NCBI GenBank assembly: GCA_036311285.1 | Contig: JAXJQF010000156.1 | Location: 1 to 43,627, forward strand | Source: JAXJQF01 sp036311285 | Lineage (GTDB): Bacteria; Pseudomonadota; Gammaproteobacteria; Enterobacterales; Succinivibrionaceae | DNA: 43,627 nucleotides | Direction: 5' to 3' | Shown here: piece after piece, positions 8,456 to 16,575 of the stretch | How the letters are laid out: each line of letters starts with the position of its first letter | How positions within the stretch are numbered: the first letter of the stretch is position 1 | Made by a program: the position numbers and the translations under genes | The notes under the pieces: generated by a model | Database searches by the model: none | What the model was told of the DNA's origin: nothing | What the model saw: only the letters and a program-made list of their open reading frames with translations

Positions 8456-9763
8456 CTAATCTTTCCTATTAATAAAGTAAACAGTAGCAACTGTAAAATT
8501 GGAAAGTACAAAAGTATCTTCAATGTCTTTCCCTATTTCTCCACCTGAAGAGTAAACATTGTAGCAATATTCTTTATTATAAACTCTAACTTTATCTACT
8601 ATATTTTCTTTAAAATTCTTCTTGTACTTACCCTCAGTGTAAGACACACACATAATATGTAAACATGCAATTATTGATGATCTATCCTTAATATTTGATT
8701 GAGACATAAATCCTTTAAACAATTCCTCTTCAACCGTTTTCATTAGATAGATATTATCACCTTGATTTAAATTTAAATGAGTTTTTACTCCTCTATTTTC
8801 AGTTATTCCTTCAATAATAGATGACCTAAATGCACGATTTCCATAAATAGAAGGTTCTAAACTTGAAATTACGTATTCTTCACGGTATTGTTCTGCTAAA
8901 GCATTTAATTCTTCAATTGACTTCGCGGATGTATCTTCACCTATTAGCTTAAATAAATAATCGGCAGCAGGCTGATTATTTATTTCTTTTAGTTCCAGGT
9001 CCTTCATATATGTAACTTCGCCCTTTAAACCTAATTCCTTAACAGGTGAGAACGACTGAATAGACACATCACAAGATAAATAAAATAAAGTTATCACATA
9101 AAGATTATCTGAGTCATATACCCCAGCGTGAGTAAATACCTTATTATTTCCTCTTTCTGAATTTATAGCACTTCCAAAGATCGGGATAGTATCCCCATAA
9201 ACGTTTTCAATTTCTTTTTTTACACCATGACCAACACTTAAAGTGCCAAACAATCCCATCATAGTAGGCATAACACCTGGATAGTTAGCCATTTTAGATG
9301 CTTCTGCAATCTTTTGAGATATTCTTAAATTATGTTCCTCAAAGCAACATACTGCATTACCAAAACTTCCATAAATCTCATAAAAAGCTGTTACAAAAAC
9401 TGTCTTCTTTTTATCATTGAAAGTAGTTACTTTAGTATTAGATTCTTGTGTCTTTTCAGCAAACTTTTTAACTGAAAAACGAGATTTTGCAGGAACAGAT
9501 TCAACCTTTGTATTTATAAAAGATTCCTTTTCCAATAAAATGTCTTTATCAAAGGCACCGTAGTCCGTCCCTACACCTGTTATTACCACATCTGGAAATT
9601 TTTCAACAAAAAATTGTTGCAGTAATCTGAAATCGCAATCTAATGAAAAATAAACCAATAAAAAGCTTGGCTTTTTATCGTTCTCCTTCAATAAATTATC
9701 GAATACCTGACTTACAATATTCTCTTCGTTACCACCACATGCACTAACAGTACAAATTTGCAT
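8456..9763 (-). CDS. FIST-domain sensory protein (NosP/VpsV-like)
   Basis: A 435-aa soluble protein with FIST_N (about 10-230) and FIST_C (240-400) architecture. Visible hallmarks are the conserved ITGVGTDYGAF turn near residue 60, PIFGSAINSERG near 200 and VYSSGGEIGKD near 405. FIST proteins are cytoplasmic ligand-binding modules; a subgroup called NosP binds haem and senses nitric oxide, and is encoded beside the kinase it controls (NahK in Pseudomonas, VpsS in Vibrio cholerae). That neighbourhood is reproduced here. Its ATG overlaps the HPt stop (TAATG), and its own stop lies 3 bases before the kinase start, so HPt, FIST and kinase should be made in step. Haem binding and NO as the ligand are inference. 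Confidence 0.85.
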   Translation of the reverse strand: MQICTVSACGGNEENIVSQVFDNLLKENDKKPSFLLVYFSLDCDFRLLQQFFVEKFPDVVITGVGTDYGAFDKDILLEKESFINTKVESVPAKSRFSVKKFAEKTQESNTKVTTFNDKKKTVFVTAFYEIYGSFGNAVCCFEEHNLRISQKIAEASKMANYPGVMPTMMGLFGTLSVGHGVKKEIENVYGDTIPIFGSAINSERGNNKVFTHAGVYDSDNLYVITLFYLSCDVSIQSFSPVKELGLKGEVTYMKDLELKEINNQPAADYLFKLIGEDTSAKSIEELNALAEQYREEYVISSLEPSIYGNRAFRSSIIEGITENRGVKTHLNLNQGDNIYLMKTVEEELFKGFMSQSNIKDRSSIIACLHIMCVSYTEGKYKKNFKENIVDKVRVYNKEYCYNVYSSGGEIGKDIEDTFVLSNFTVATVYFINRKD

Positions 9764-10122
9764 TACATTAATCCATTAGCTTCAATTTGCTTAAATTCTT
9801 TTATGGTTGCTTCTAATATATTTATTAACTTTTTTACATCATCTTCAAGAGTATTTATGTGCTCACCAGCTTTAAATCTATCATTTAAATCTTTAGACAG
9901 TTCAAACGCTTCTACAGCCCCATAAGTTCCACAAACAGATTTCATTGAGTGAACATTTAAAGATAATGTACTATAATCATTATCATCTAATGCTTTTTTT
10001 ATTTTCTCAACTGTTTCTGAAACCTCTTCTATAAAGATGCTTATCAATGTTTGATAAGCCTCAGCTCCTAAATCATTAATAAGAGCTATTAAAATTTTTT
10101 GATCAACTAACATTTTATCCAA
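9763..10122 (-). CDS. Stand-alone histidine phosphotransfer (HPt) protein, LuxU-like
   Basis: A 119-aa all-helical HPt domain. The phosphoacceptor is H58 in NVHSMKSVCGTYGA, matching the HxxKS pattern. V. harveyi LuxU is 114 aa and is also phosphorylated on His58. It would carry phosphate between the receiver domain of the hybrid kinase and Asp60 of the LuxO-like activator encoded just upstream. Its stop codon shares one base with the FIST start codon. It begins 294 bases downstream of luxO, with no clear terminator in between. The HPt function is firm; the LuxU label rests on size, His position and the adjacent LuxO family gene. Confidence 0.88.
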   Translation of the reverse strand: MDKMLVDQKILIALINDLGAEAYQTLISIFIEEVSETVEKIKKALDDNDYSTLSLNVHSMKSVCGTYGAVEAFELSKDLNDRFKAGEHINTLEDDVKKLINILEATIKEFKQIEANGLM

Positions 10123-10416
10123 ATTAATATTATATTTTTATTTATTAAAATTATTTCAAGGTTACAGTTTGAAAACTACATTGATAGGATTATAACAAAC
10201 TATGTTTTATTTTTTTGTCTATCACATAAAAAAATTAAAATATAATTTCTTTTATTAACAATATGTGACATGTTATAAATAATTGAGACAAAGACACGCT
10301 AATTCAAATAATTTGTTATCAAAACAAACACTTTAATTAGCATGACTTGTGATAGTGAAATATCAAATTTTACGTTTGAAATTACTTAGTAAAAATTTAA
10401 ATATCAGCATTAAAAA
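10123..10416. other. Gap between luxO-like and HPt genes with a two-part stem-loop
   Basis: 294 bases with no ORF worth calling. It contains GCTAATT (10298-10304) and AATTAGC (10335-10341) enclosing an inner stem TTTGTT (10313-10318) / AACAAA (10324-10329). The structure lacks a T-run on either strand, so it does not look like a plain terminator. I found no convincing sigma-54 (-24/-12) promoter on the minus strand; the closest string reads TGTCACATATTGTTA and lacks the GG at -24. Confidence 0.4.
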
Positions 10417-12045
10417 TTATGACATCTCATATTTAGAGATCTTTGTTATCATGCCTTGCTTTTGCCACTTATCAAGCTTTCTATAAATAGTTGAGCTATT
10501 TATTGATAAATATTTAGCAGCCTTAGTGATCGAACCATTACATAATTCAATTACTGCTAATATATATTTACGTTCAACCTCTTCAATTGTTTCAATTTCC
10601 TTAACATCTAACGGTTTATAAACTAAAACTGACTTTTCAAAATCAATAGCATTTCCGTTACTATTTAAGCTAGAAGCCCCAGCCTCCGAACTCCCCATAT
10701 TACCAACGAAATTAACATTAGGACTTTCGAGGTCAAAGTTCTCAGAATCAACTCCATTTGCACTTAAAGGTCCTTTTGATAAAGAAGCAAATTTACCTTC
10801 ATTATTAATGTTTATACCGTCTTTCTGAGCATAGCCTTCTTTAAAATCTATGTTATATGATGAATCTAAGAACTTAGGAAGCATCTCCTTTGTTAAAAAC
10901 TTACCGTTATTTAATACTACAGTACTATGTATAACATTTTGAAGTTGGCGAACATTCCCAGGCCATGTGTATCTTAACAATAGATTTTCTACTTCTTCAG
11001 TAAATTCTTCAAAATTTTTATTTTCTTCCTGAGAAAAATGTTTTAAGAATTTACGAGCAATTAAAATAACGTCTCGACCACGTTCTCTTAAAGGCGGCAA
11101 ATGAATAGGTATAACGAATAAACGATAGAATAAATCCTCTCTGAATCGACCAGCCTTTACTTCTTCCATCGGATCTCTATTAGTTGCACATACAATACGT
11201 ACGTCTACCTCTTCAGTTTTTGACGAACCAACTTTATTAAATTTCGAACTTTGCAAGAATCTTAAGAACTTAGATTGAAGCTCTAAATCCATTTCACACA
11301 ATTCATCAAGGAATAAAGTACCACCGTCAGCAAGAGATACCGCACCCTGACGATCTGCTGCTGCTCCTGTAAACGCACCTTTAACGTGACCAAAGATTTC
11401 ACTTTCCATTAATTCTTTAGGAATTGCTGCACAGTTGATCGCAATGAATTTTCCTTTTCTTTCGGTATTCATATTATGCAAAGTCATTGCGGTAACTTCT
11501 TTACCTGTACCAGATTCCCCGGTAATAAACACCGAAGCTTTAGAGTTTTTAATACGTCTAATACGATTATAAACCTCTTTCATTGCAGGAGATTCTCCAA
11601 TAAAATCACCCACAGCTTCATTATTTTGTGTGTTAATTTGATCTACTAAAGAATTTAACTCTAAATTCTTTAAAGTATTATTAATAGTTATTCTAAATCT
11701 ATTCGAATCAATTGGCTTTTCTAAAAAGTCATAAGCACCTAGACGCATCGCTTCTACAGCATAGTTAACCGAACCATTAGCTGTCATAACAATAGTAATA
11801 GCATTTGACTTAGTTTGTTGTAAATGGCTAAGAATATCCATCCCACTCATATCAGGTAGAATAAGGTCAAGTAAAATAATTTCTGGAGCAAAGCTTTCTA
11901 TCAACTCTAAAGTTTCTTTACCTGTATAAGCAGATCGAACGTCAACACTAAACTTTCCTAACAATGCAACATATGTTGCATTAAGGCTTTTTGAATCATC
12001 TACTACCAATATCCTTGGTCTCATATGAGTACATACTGTTGCCAT
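10417..12045 (-). CDS. luxO: Sigma-54-dependent response regulator, LuxO family
   Basis: A 542-aa NtrC-class activator: receiver domain (9-125, phosphoacceptor D60), AAA+ domain (146-385) and Fis-type helix-turn-helix at the C-terminus (about 495-535, ending STIYRKLDKWQ). Walker A is GESGTGKE at 176-183. The sigma-54 contact loop GAFTGA is intact at 223-228, and Walker B is LFLDE. The signature LFLDELCEMDLELQ and RIVCATNRDP, together with the HTH sequence, match Vibrio LuxO rather than NtrC or ZraR. A linker of about 100 residues between AAA+ and HTH is longer than in Vibrio LuxO and rich in Asn/Ser/Gly. ATG at 12045 follows AGG at a suitable distance; an ATG at 12024 is possible. The gene heads the relay cluster. 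Confidence 0.88.
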   Translation of the reverse strand: MATVCTHMRPRILVVDDSKSLNATYVALLGKFSVDVRSAYTGKETLELIESFAPEIILLDLILPDMSGMDILSHLQQTKSNAITIVMTANGSVNYAVEAMRLGAYDFLEKPIDSNRFRITINNTLKNLELNSLVDQINTQNNEAVGDFIGESPAMKEVYNRIRRIKNSKASVFITGESGTGKEVTAMTLHNMNTERKGKFIAINCAAIPKELMESEIFGHVKGAFTGAAADRQGAVSLADGGTLFLDELCEMDLELQSKFLRFLQSSKFNKVGSSKTEEVDVRIVCATNRDPMEEVKAGRFREDLFYRLFVIPIHLPPLRERGRDVILIARKFLKHFSQEENKNFEEFTEEVENLLLRYTWPGNVRQLQNVIHSTVVLNNGKFLTKEMLPKFLDSSYNIDFKEGYAQKDGININNEGKFASLSKGPLSANGVDSENFDLESPNVNFVGNMGSSEAGASSLNSNGNAIDFEKSVLVYKPLDVKEIETIEEVERKYILAVIELCNGSITKAAKYLSINSSTIYRKLDKWQKQGMITKISKYEMS

Positions 12046-12361
12046 AAATACCTATCCAAAATTGATTAACTCTAGATATCATTATACACATAAAATAAAT
12101 AAAAATTTAACTTTATGTTGCATTTTGCGAATAACTATTATTTTTGCACATCAAATAATTCATAAGAAACATTATAAAAACCTTAACAATTTGCTATACA
12201 TTAGACATTAGTATAAAATAACAAGAATTTTTTAATTAGAACAAAGCATTGTAAATTATTTCTAATAGAATACGCTTAAATACAAACTTCGAAACAAATC
12301 GTATATTAAAGATTAGATAAACAGAAGCTTACTTAACTTATAGGTAATAGGATTTAAAATA
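12046..12361. promoter_or_regulatory. luxO/purU divergent intergenic region
   Basis: 316 AT-rich bases separating two divergent genes. In Vibrio the equivalent position upstream of luxO can hold qrr1 with LuxO sites. Here a LuxO-site-like string is present (12118-12130), but I see no Qrr-like core, no GG...GC sigma-54 promoter on either strand and no terminator, so a Qrr gene is not supported. Confidence 0.4.
12118..12130. promoter_or_regulatory. Possible LuxO-binding site
   Basis: TTGCATTTTGCGA fits the Vibrio LuxO operator pattern TTGCA-N3-TGCAA with a single mismatch in the right half-site. It lies 73 bases upstream of the luxO-like start, where it could serve autoregulation. In such an AT-rich background a chance match is possible. 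Confidence 0.35.
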
Positions 12362-13201
12362 ATGGAACGTCGCATATTATTAACACAATGTCCAGACGAT
12401 AAAGGTTTAATTGCAAAGATCACCGGCGTGTGCTTCAAACACCAATATAACATTATCAAAAACGATCAGTTCACATCTCAAGAAGATAATAAGTTCTTCA
12501 TGCGTACTGAAATTGAAGGCGAATTTGGTGCTAATGATACTTTTCTTAGAGAAGTTGAAAAATCTATTCCAGCTGGTGGTAAATGTAGCCTTGTACCAAT
12601 AAGAAGAAAAAAAATATTAGTATTAGTTACAAAAGAATCACACGTATTAGGTGATTTATTATTACGTAGCTACTCTGGTGCAATGCCTATCGATATTGTT
12701 GGTGTTATTGGCAATTATGACATTCTTGAAGACTTAGCTCAAAAATTCAATGTTCCATTCTATACTGTAAGTCACGAAGGCTTAACAAGAGAAGAACATG
12801 AAGCAAAGATCTTAGAATTAATGAAAACTATGGAATTTGATTACGTTGTATTAGCTAAATTCATGAGAGTATTAACACCTAACTTTGTTAACTCTTTCAA
12901 GGAAGGTACTCTAATCAATATCCACCATTCTTTCTTACCTGCATTCATCGGAGCTAAGCCTTATCAACAAGCTTTCGACAGAGGTGTTAAGATCATTGGT
13001 GCTACTGCTCACTTCGTTACAAATAACCTAGATGAAGGTCCAATCATTGCTCAGGACGTTATCAAGGTAAATCACAACTATACTGCAGAATCTATGGCCA
13101 AAGCAGGTAGAGACGTTGAAAGACAAGTTTTAAATAGAGCTCTAAGCAGAGTAATTGACAACAAAGTATTTGTACACGGAAACAAGACAGTAGTGTTCTA
13201 A
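12362..13201 (+). CDS. purU: Formyltetrahydrofolate deformylase PurU
   Basis: PurU hydrolyses 10-formyl-THF to formate and THF, supplying formate for PurT and balancing one-carbon pools. The 279-aa product has an N-terminal ACT domain (1-80, starting ILLTQCPDDKGLIAKIT) and a formyltransferase-like catalytic domain. Catalytic-region motifs are INIHHSFLPAFIGAKPY, with the active His, and NNLDEGPII, with the conserved Asp. Length equals that of E. coli PurU (280 aa). A terminator-like branched hairpin follows closely, so it looks monocistronic. The start codon is preceded by ATAGGAT about 8 bases upstream. Confidence 0.95.
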   Translation: MERRILLTQCPDDKGLIAKITGVCFKHQYNIIKNDQFTSQEDNKFFMRTEIEGEFGANDTFLREVEKSIPAGGKCSLVPIRRKKILVLVTKESHVLGDLLLRSYSGAMPIDIVGVIGNYDILEDLAQKFNVPFYTVSHEGLTREEHEAKILELMKTMEFDYVVLAKFMRVLTPNFVNSFKEGTLINIHHSFLPAFIGAKPYQQAFDRGVKIIGATAHFVTNNLDEGPIIAQDVIKVNHNYTAESMAKAGRDVERQVLNRALSRVIDNKVFVHGNKTVVF

Positions 13202-13232
13202 ATAAAACTTTAAAAACAATACACTAATATAA

Positions 13233-13304
13233 AAAACCTCATCTAAAACCTTTTAGTTTTAAAACCAAACTAAACAGATTAAACAAAGATGAGGTTTTGT
13301 TTAT
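13233..13304 (+). terminator. purU terminator (branched hairpin)
   Basis: Outer 12-bp perfect stem AAAACCTCATCT (13233-13244) / AGATGAGGTTTT (13287-13298) encloses an inner stem TTAGTTT (13253-13259) / AAACTAA (13267-13273). A T-rich tail follows. The inner branch makes it longer than a usual terminator. Confidence 0.7.
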
Positions 13305-13685
13305 TTAAAACAGTGCTCTTTTTTTCATTGCATTCGTGTATTATGCTATTTTTATTACAACTAAAGTAAAAAGAAAAACACAACTCAACAACTCATAAAC
13401 CTTGATAAAAAAGTTTTACACTTCTTTAATATATAAAAATTTTTGTCTTTACTAATCAACAAACATAAGAACTTCTTCTAACTAGAGTATAAAAGCTTTT
13501 TCAATATATAAATTGACCAATCAAACCTAAATAATTTCAAATATACAACATTGATCGGGAGATTTAACTTTAATAATTGATACCATTATAGTAGGAAGTT
13601 GTTTTTTTATTACACGGTTGAACTCAATAAACAAAAGCGATAGGTTATACCAAATTCGAAAGTGATACAACTTAAAGAGAACGAT
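13305..13685. other. Gene-free AT-rich stretch
   Basis: About 380 bases with no ORF that has a ribosome site, and no obvious repeat. TATAGT at 13588-13593 with TTAACT 18 bases upstream is the only promoter-like pair seen for the following gene, and it is weak. Confidence 0.3.
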
Positions 13686-14252
13686 ATGACACCAGAGAAT
13701 GATGTTAAAAATACTTCTTTTGATTTATCGCAAGAAGATATCCCCAAACCCCCTCCTCGGATCTTGAAACAAAATAAATTTAGCAAGAGCGAGCAGGAAT
13801 CTATTTTTATCTATCATATTATGGTAGCAATAACTTGTTGCATGTTTATTGGTATTTTTGTTTATCTATATTTTAACAGTGAAAGTCTGACAAATATGAA
13901 TTTTGAAAATACCGATGATCGTGGGCTCTATACTGAAACCTATGTAAAAAACACACTTGTTCCTACGCTTAAACGAAGTTCTATTGTAACCAATCCACCA
14001 AAAGATCTTGATTCGTATATATCTAATGTTCGAGCAGGAATCGGAGCATCTCTAATTATAGAAATTACTATGCAAAATGAAACAAATATTAAAAGCTTTA
14101 ACAAAGAAGCCTACATTCATAACCTATGCAGTAGTTCAAGCTTCTCAAAACTATTAAGTAAGCTTAACAGCATTACCTATATCTTTAACAATACTTTAGG
14201 CTTTCAACTCAATAGCATAACATTATCAAAAGATGTATGTGAAAAAATCTAA
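13686..14252 (+). CDS. Uncharacterised single-pass membrane protein
   Basis: I do not recognise the family. The 188-aa product has a Pro-rich cytoplasmic N-terminus (residues 20-25 KPPPRI), one hydrophobic helix at about 41-64 rich in aromatic residues and Cys, and a polar C-terminal region of about 120 residues with two Cys (in LCSSSS and DVCEK) that would lie in the periplasm and might pair. The frame is open from a GTG at 13662, but AAAGAGA sits 6 bases before the ATG at 13686, which I take as the start. It is flanked by gene-free DNA on both sides and precedes the cell-wall cluster. Confidence 0.65.
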   Translation: MTPENDVKNTSFDLSQEDIPKPPPRILKQNKFSKSEQESIFIYHIMVAITCCMFIGIFVYLYFNSESLTNMNFENTDDRGLYTETYVKNTLVPTLKRSSIVTNPPKDLDSYISNVRAGIGASLIIEITMQNETNIKSFNKEAYIHNLCSSSSFSKLLSKLNSITYIFNNTLGFQLNSITLSKDVCEKI

Positions 14253-14438
14253 AAATTCACATAAACTCTCTTTATCTCATATTCCTTCACATCACAATAT
14301 TCTATATATTTTATAATAATTAACCGCAACAACTAAAATATATGGTAAATTGTCGAGCAATAAAATTACAACAAACCAATAAAGAATAAAAAATATTAAA
14401 TAAATAATTAGTTAAATTGAAGATTAAGAGAAATATAG

Positions 14439-15491
14439 ATGAATATAAAGACTTTTTTACTTGCAAGTTATGCAGCATTACTTCTTAACGCATGTAGTTC
14501 AAGCACAATTGCGAGCCCAAACGTTACTCCTGAAGATGTAAAACCAATTTTAAAGTCTGACGTTATTACCAATGAAGCTCATATTAATCGAATTTCAGAG
14601 CTACTAGCAGAACAACAGAATGTAAATTTGCAAGATATTGAAAAAGCTTACCAAGAAGCAAAGCTACAACAAAGCATAATTAAAGCAATGACTACTCCAG
14701 GTGAAGCAAAGCCATGGCACCAATATCGTCAAATTTTTATAACTGATAAGAGAATAAACCAAGGTGTTGATTTCTACTTAAACAACTATGAGGTTTTAAA
14801 AAGAGCTGCAGATACTTATAAGGTTTCCCCTGCTATTATTGTTTCAATCATAGGAATTGAAACCTTCTATGGTCGTGTAATGGGAAATTATAGAGTAGTT
14901 GACGCTCTATATACATTAGGATTTAACTATGAACCAAGAGCTGCATATTTTAGTAAAGAGTTTGTAAACTATGTTGCACTTGCAAAACAACAAAATTGGG
15001 ATATCAACACAATTAAAGGTTCATATGCAGGAGCAATGGGCATGGGCCAGTTTATGCCTTATAGCTACTTAACTTGGGCTGTAGATTTTGATGGTGATGG
15101 TCAAATAAACCTATTTAGCAATAAGAATGATGCTATAGGCAGTGTTGCTAACTACTTTAAAGAACACCAATGGTTAGACAATGGTATTATAGCTTTAGAA
15201 GCAAAAGTAAAGGACAAAGAAATCGCTGATAGCATAATTCATAAAAACCTAGAATTAACCAACACTGTTGGCGAATTAAATGAAAAAGGTATAACAATTT
15301 CTCAAAACATTGATGTAAACGAAAAGTGTAAGCTTATCAAACTAGAAACAGCTCCAAATGAATACACCTATTACGTAGCATTCAATAACTTCATTTCAAT
15401 TGCTCTTTACAACAAGAGTCCATTATATGTAATGGCGGTTAAAGAATTAAGTGAAAAAATATCAGCGAAAATTCCAAAAGATAAACTATAA
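14439..15491 (+). CDS. mltB: Membrane-bound lytic murein transglycosylase B
   Basis: MltB cleaves the MurNAc-GlcNAc bond of peptidoglycan, forming 1,6-anhydro ends, from the inner face of the outer membrane. A lipoprotein signal ends in LLNAC (C19). The catalytic Glu is E141 in SIIGIETFYGRVMG. The family segment SYAGAMGMGQFMPYSY follows, then an EF-hand-like loop DFDGDGQIN as in E. coli Slt35. Length (350 aa) is normal. It sits upstream of rlpA and dacA, a standard gammaproteobacterial order. A hairpin after the stop suggests it can be transcribed separately. Confidence 0.94.
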   Translation: MNIKTFLLASYAALLLNACSSSTIASPNVTPEDVKPILKSDVITNEAHINRISELLAEQQNVNLQDIEKAYQEAKLQQSIIKAMTTPGEAKPWHQYRQIFITDKRINQGVDFYLNNYEVLKRAADTYKVSPAIIVSIIGIETFYGRVMGNYRVVDALYTLGFNYEPRAAYFSKEFVNYVALAKQQNWDINTIKGSYAGAMGMGQFMPYSYLTWAVDFDGDGQINLFSNKNDAIGSVANYFKEHQWLDNGIIALEAKVKDKEIADSIIHKNLELTNTVGELNEKGITISQNIDVNEKCKLIKLETAPNEYTYYVAFNNFISIALYNKSPLYVMAVKELSEKISAKIPKDKL

Positions 15492-15517
15492 GAATTAACT
15501 AGAAAATGAGAATATAA

Positions 15518-15566
15518 AAATAGATTTGTCTAATATCTAATTATTAAGACAAATCTATTTATTTTA
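15518..15566 (+). terminator. mltB terminator
   Basis: 14-bp stem AAATAGATTTGTCT (15518-15531) / AGACAAATCTATTT (15547-15560), then ATTTTAT. The tail is T-rich but not a pure run. Confidence 0.6.
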
Positions 15567-15631
15567 TAATAAAACTACATTACGATCATCCCCAAAAAAG
15601 TTATAGTAAAATTCACAAAAAACAAAAAACT

Positions 15632-15677
15632 AAAGCACCTGTTTTAAACCTATAAAACAAATAAAAACTAGTGCTTT
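15632..15677 (+). other. Nested hairpin in the rlpA leader
   Basis: Outer stem AAAGCAC (15632-15638) / GTGCTTT (15671-15677) encloses inner stem TGTTTTA (15640-15646) / TAAAACA (15653-15659). It ends 14 bases before the rlpA ATG and would cover the place where a ribosome site should be. No good Shine-Dalgarno is visible there. It could be an attenuator, a second terminator or a translation control element. Confidence 0.4.
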
Positions 15678-15691
15678 ATTAGAATATTTAT

Positions 15692-16564
15692 ATGAAAAGA
15701 GAAAACATCAAAAACAACTTTAAATTATTTCTAATTATCATATCAATGATAATTACTACTGCTTGTTCATCAACTTACACTAACCATTCTAATACAAACA
15801 ATTCTAGTGACGATGCTATAAAAAAAGAAATAGCAACATCTCCTTTAGTATGGGGTTCGAAACCTGGTAACTCAAAGCCTCAACCTCAAACAAATTCTGT
15901 AGACATACGCGGGGTAAAAGGAGCAAAACTTACAACTGAAAAATATAGTACTAGAGGCAACAAGGACTATAAAGTACTTGGAAAAACCTATAAGGTATGG
16001 AGAGATGTTACAAGCTATAGCGAAGTTGGTATAGCGTCATGGTATGGTCCTTCATTTGATGGAAAAAAAACCTCAAATGGTGAAATATATAACATGAATG
16101 GCTACAGTGCTGCACATAAAAACTTACCTCTACCAAGTTTTTTAAAAGTAACAAACTTAAGTAATAACAAAAGTGTAATTGTAAGAGTTAACGACAGAGG
16201 TCCTTTTCATAGTAATAGAATAATCGACCTTTCAAAAGGGGCGGCTCAAGCTATTGATGTCATTCGACCTGGAACTGCAAAAGTTAAAATCGAATTAATA
16301 AAAACTGTACCTACATCTGAACAAACGTCTATTGAACAAATGGACGGATTTAAAGCTTATATTCAAGTATTTTCAACATCAGATAAACAAAAAGCTATTG
16401 AAATACAAAAACAAGTTTATAATGCTACAAGAAAAAAGACATTTATTGAAAATAATAAAAATATATATAGAATAAAAGTAGGACCTTTAAAGCAAAGCAA
16501 TAGAGAACAAACATTAAAACAAATTAAAAATTTAGGCTTCAATAATGCCTACTATTGTAGTTAA
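15692..16564 (+). CDS. rlpA: Septal ring lytic transglycosylase RlpA
   Basis: RlpA is an outer-membrane lipoprotein that acts on naked glycan at the septum. The signal ends in the lipobox ITTAC (C25). The double-psi beta-barrel domain (about 108-205) has GIASWYGPSFDGKKTSNGE and VIVRVNDRGPF, including the conserved Asp. A C-terminal SPOR domain (about 228-290), which binds denuded glycan strands, begins FKAYIQVFSTSDKQKA. Length 290 aa. dacA begins 11 bases downstream, so the two form an operon. Confidence 0.93.
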   Translation: MKRENIKNNFKLFLIIISMIITTACSSTYTNHSNTNNSSDDAIKKEIATSPLVWGSKPGNSKPQPQTNSVDIRGVKGAKLTTEKYSTRGNKDYKVLGKTYKVWRDVTSYSEVGIASWYGPSFDGKKTSNGEIYNMNGYSAAHKNLPLPSFLKVTNLSNNKSVIVRVNDRGPFHSNRIIDLSKGAAQAIDVIRPGTAKVKIELIKTVPTSEQTSIEQMDGFKAYIQVFSTSDKQKAIEIQKQVYNATRKKTFIENNKNIYRIKVGPLKQSNREQTLKQIKNLGFNNAYYCS

Positions 16565-16575
16565 TAAGGAATAAT

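Noticed and set aside
10250..10275. Sigma-54 promoter before the HPt gene
   Set aside because: The nearest minus-strand string lacks the invariant GG at -24 and the GC at -12 is displaced.
12046..12361. Qrr small RNA gene upstream of luxO
   Set aside because: No -24/-12 promoter, no terminator and no recognisable Qrr core; only an operator-like string.
13662..13685. GTG start for the single-pass membrane protein
   Set aside because: AAAGAGA immediately before the ATG at 13686 would lie inside the coding region if GTG were used.
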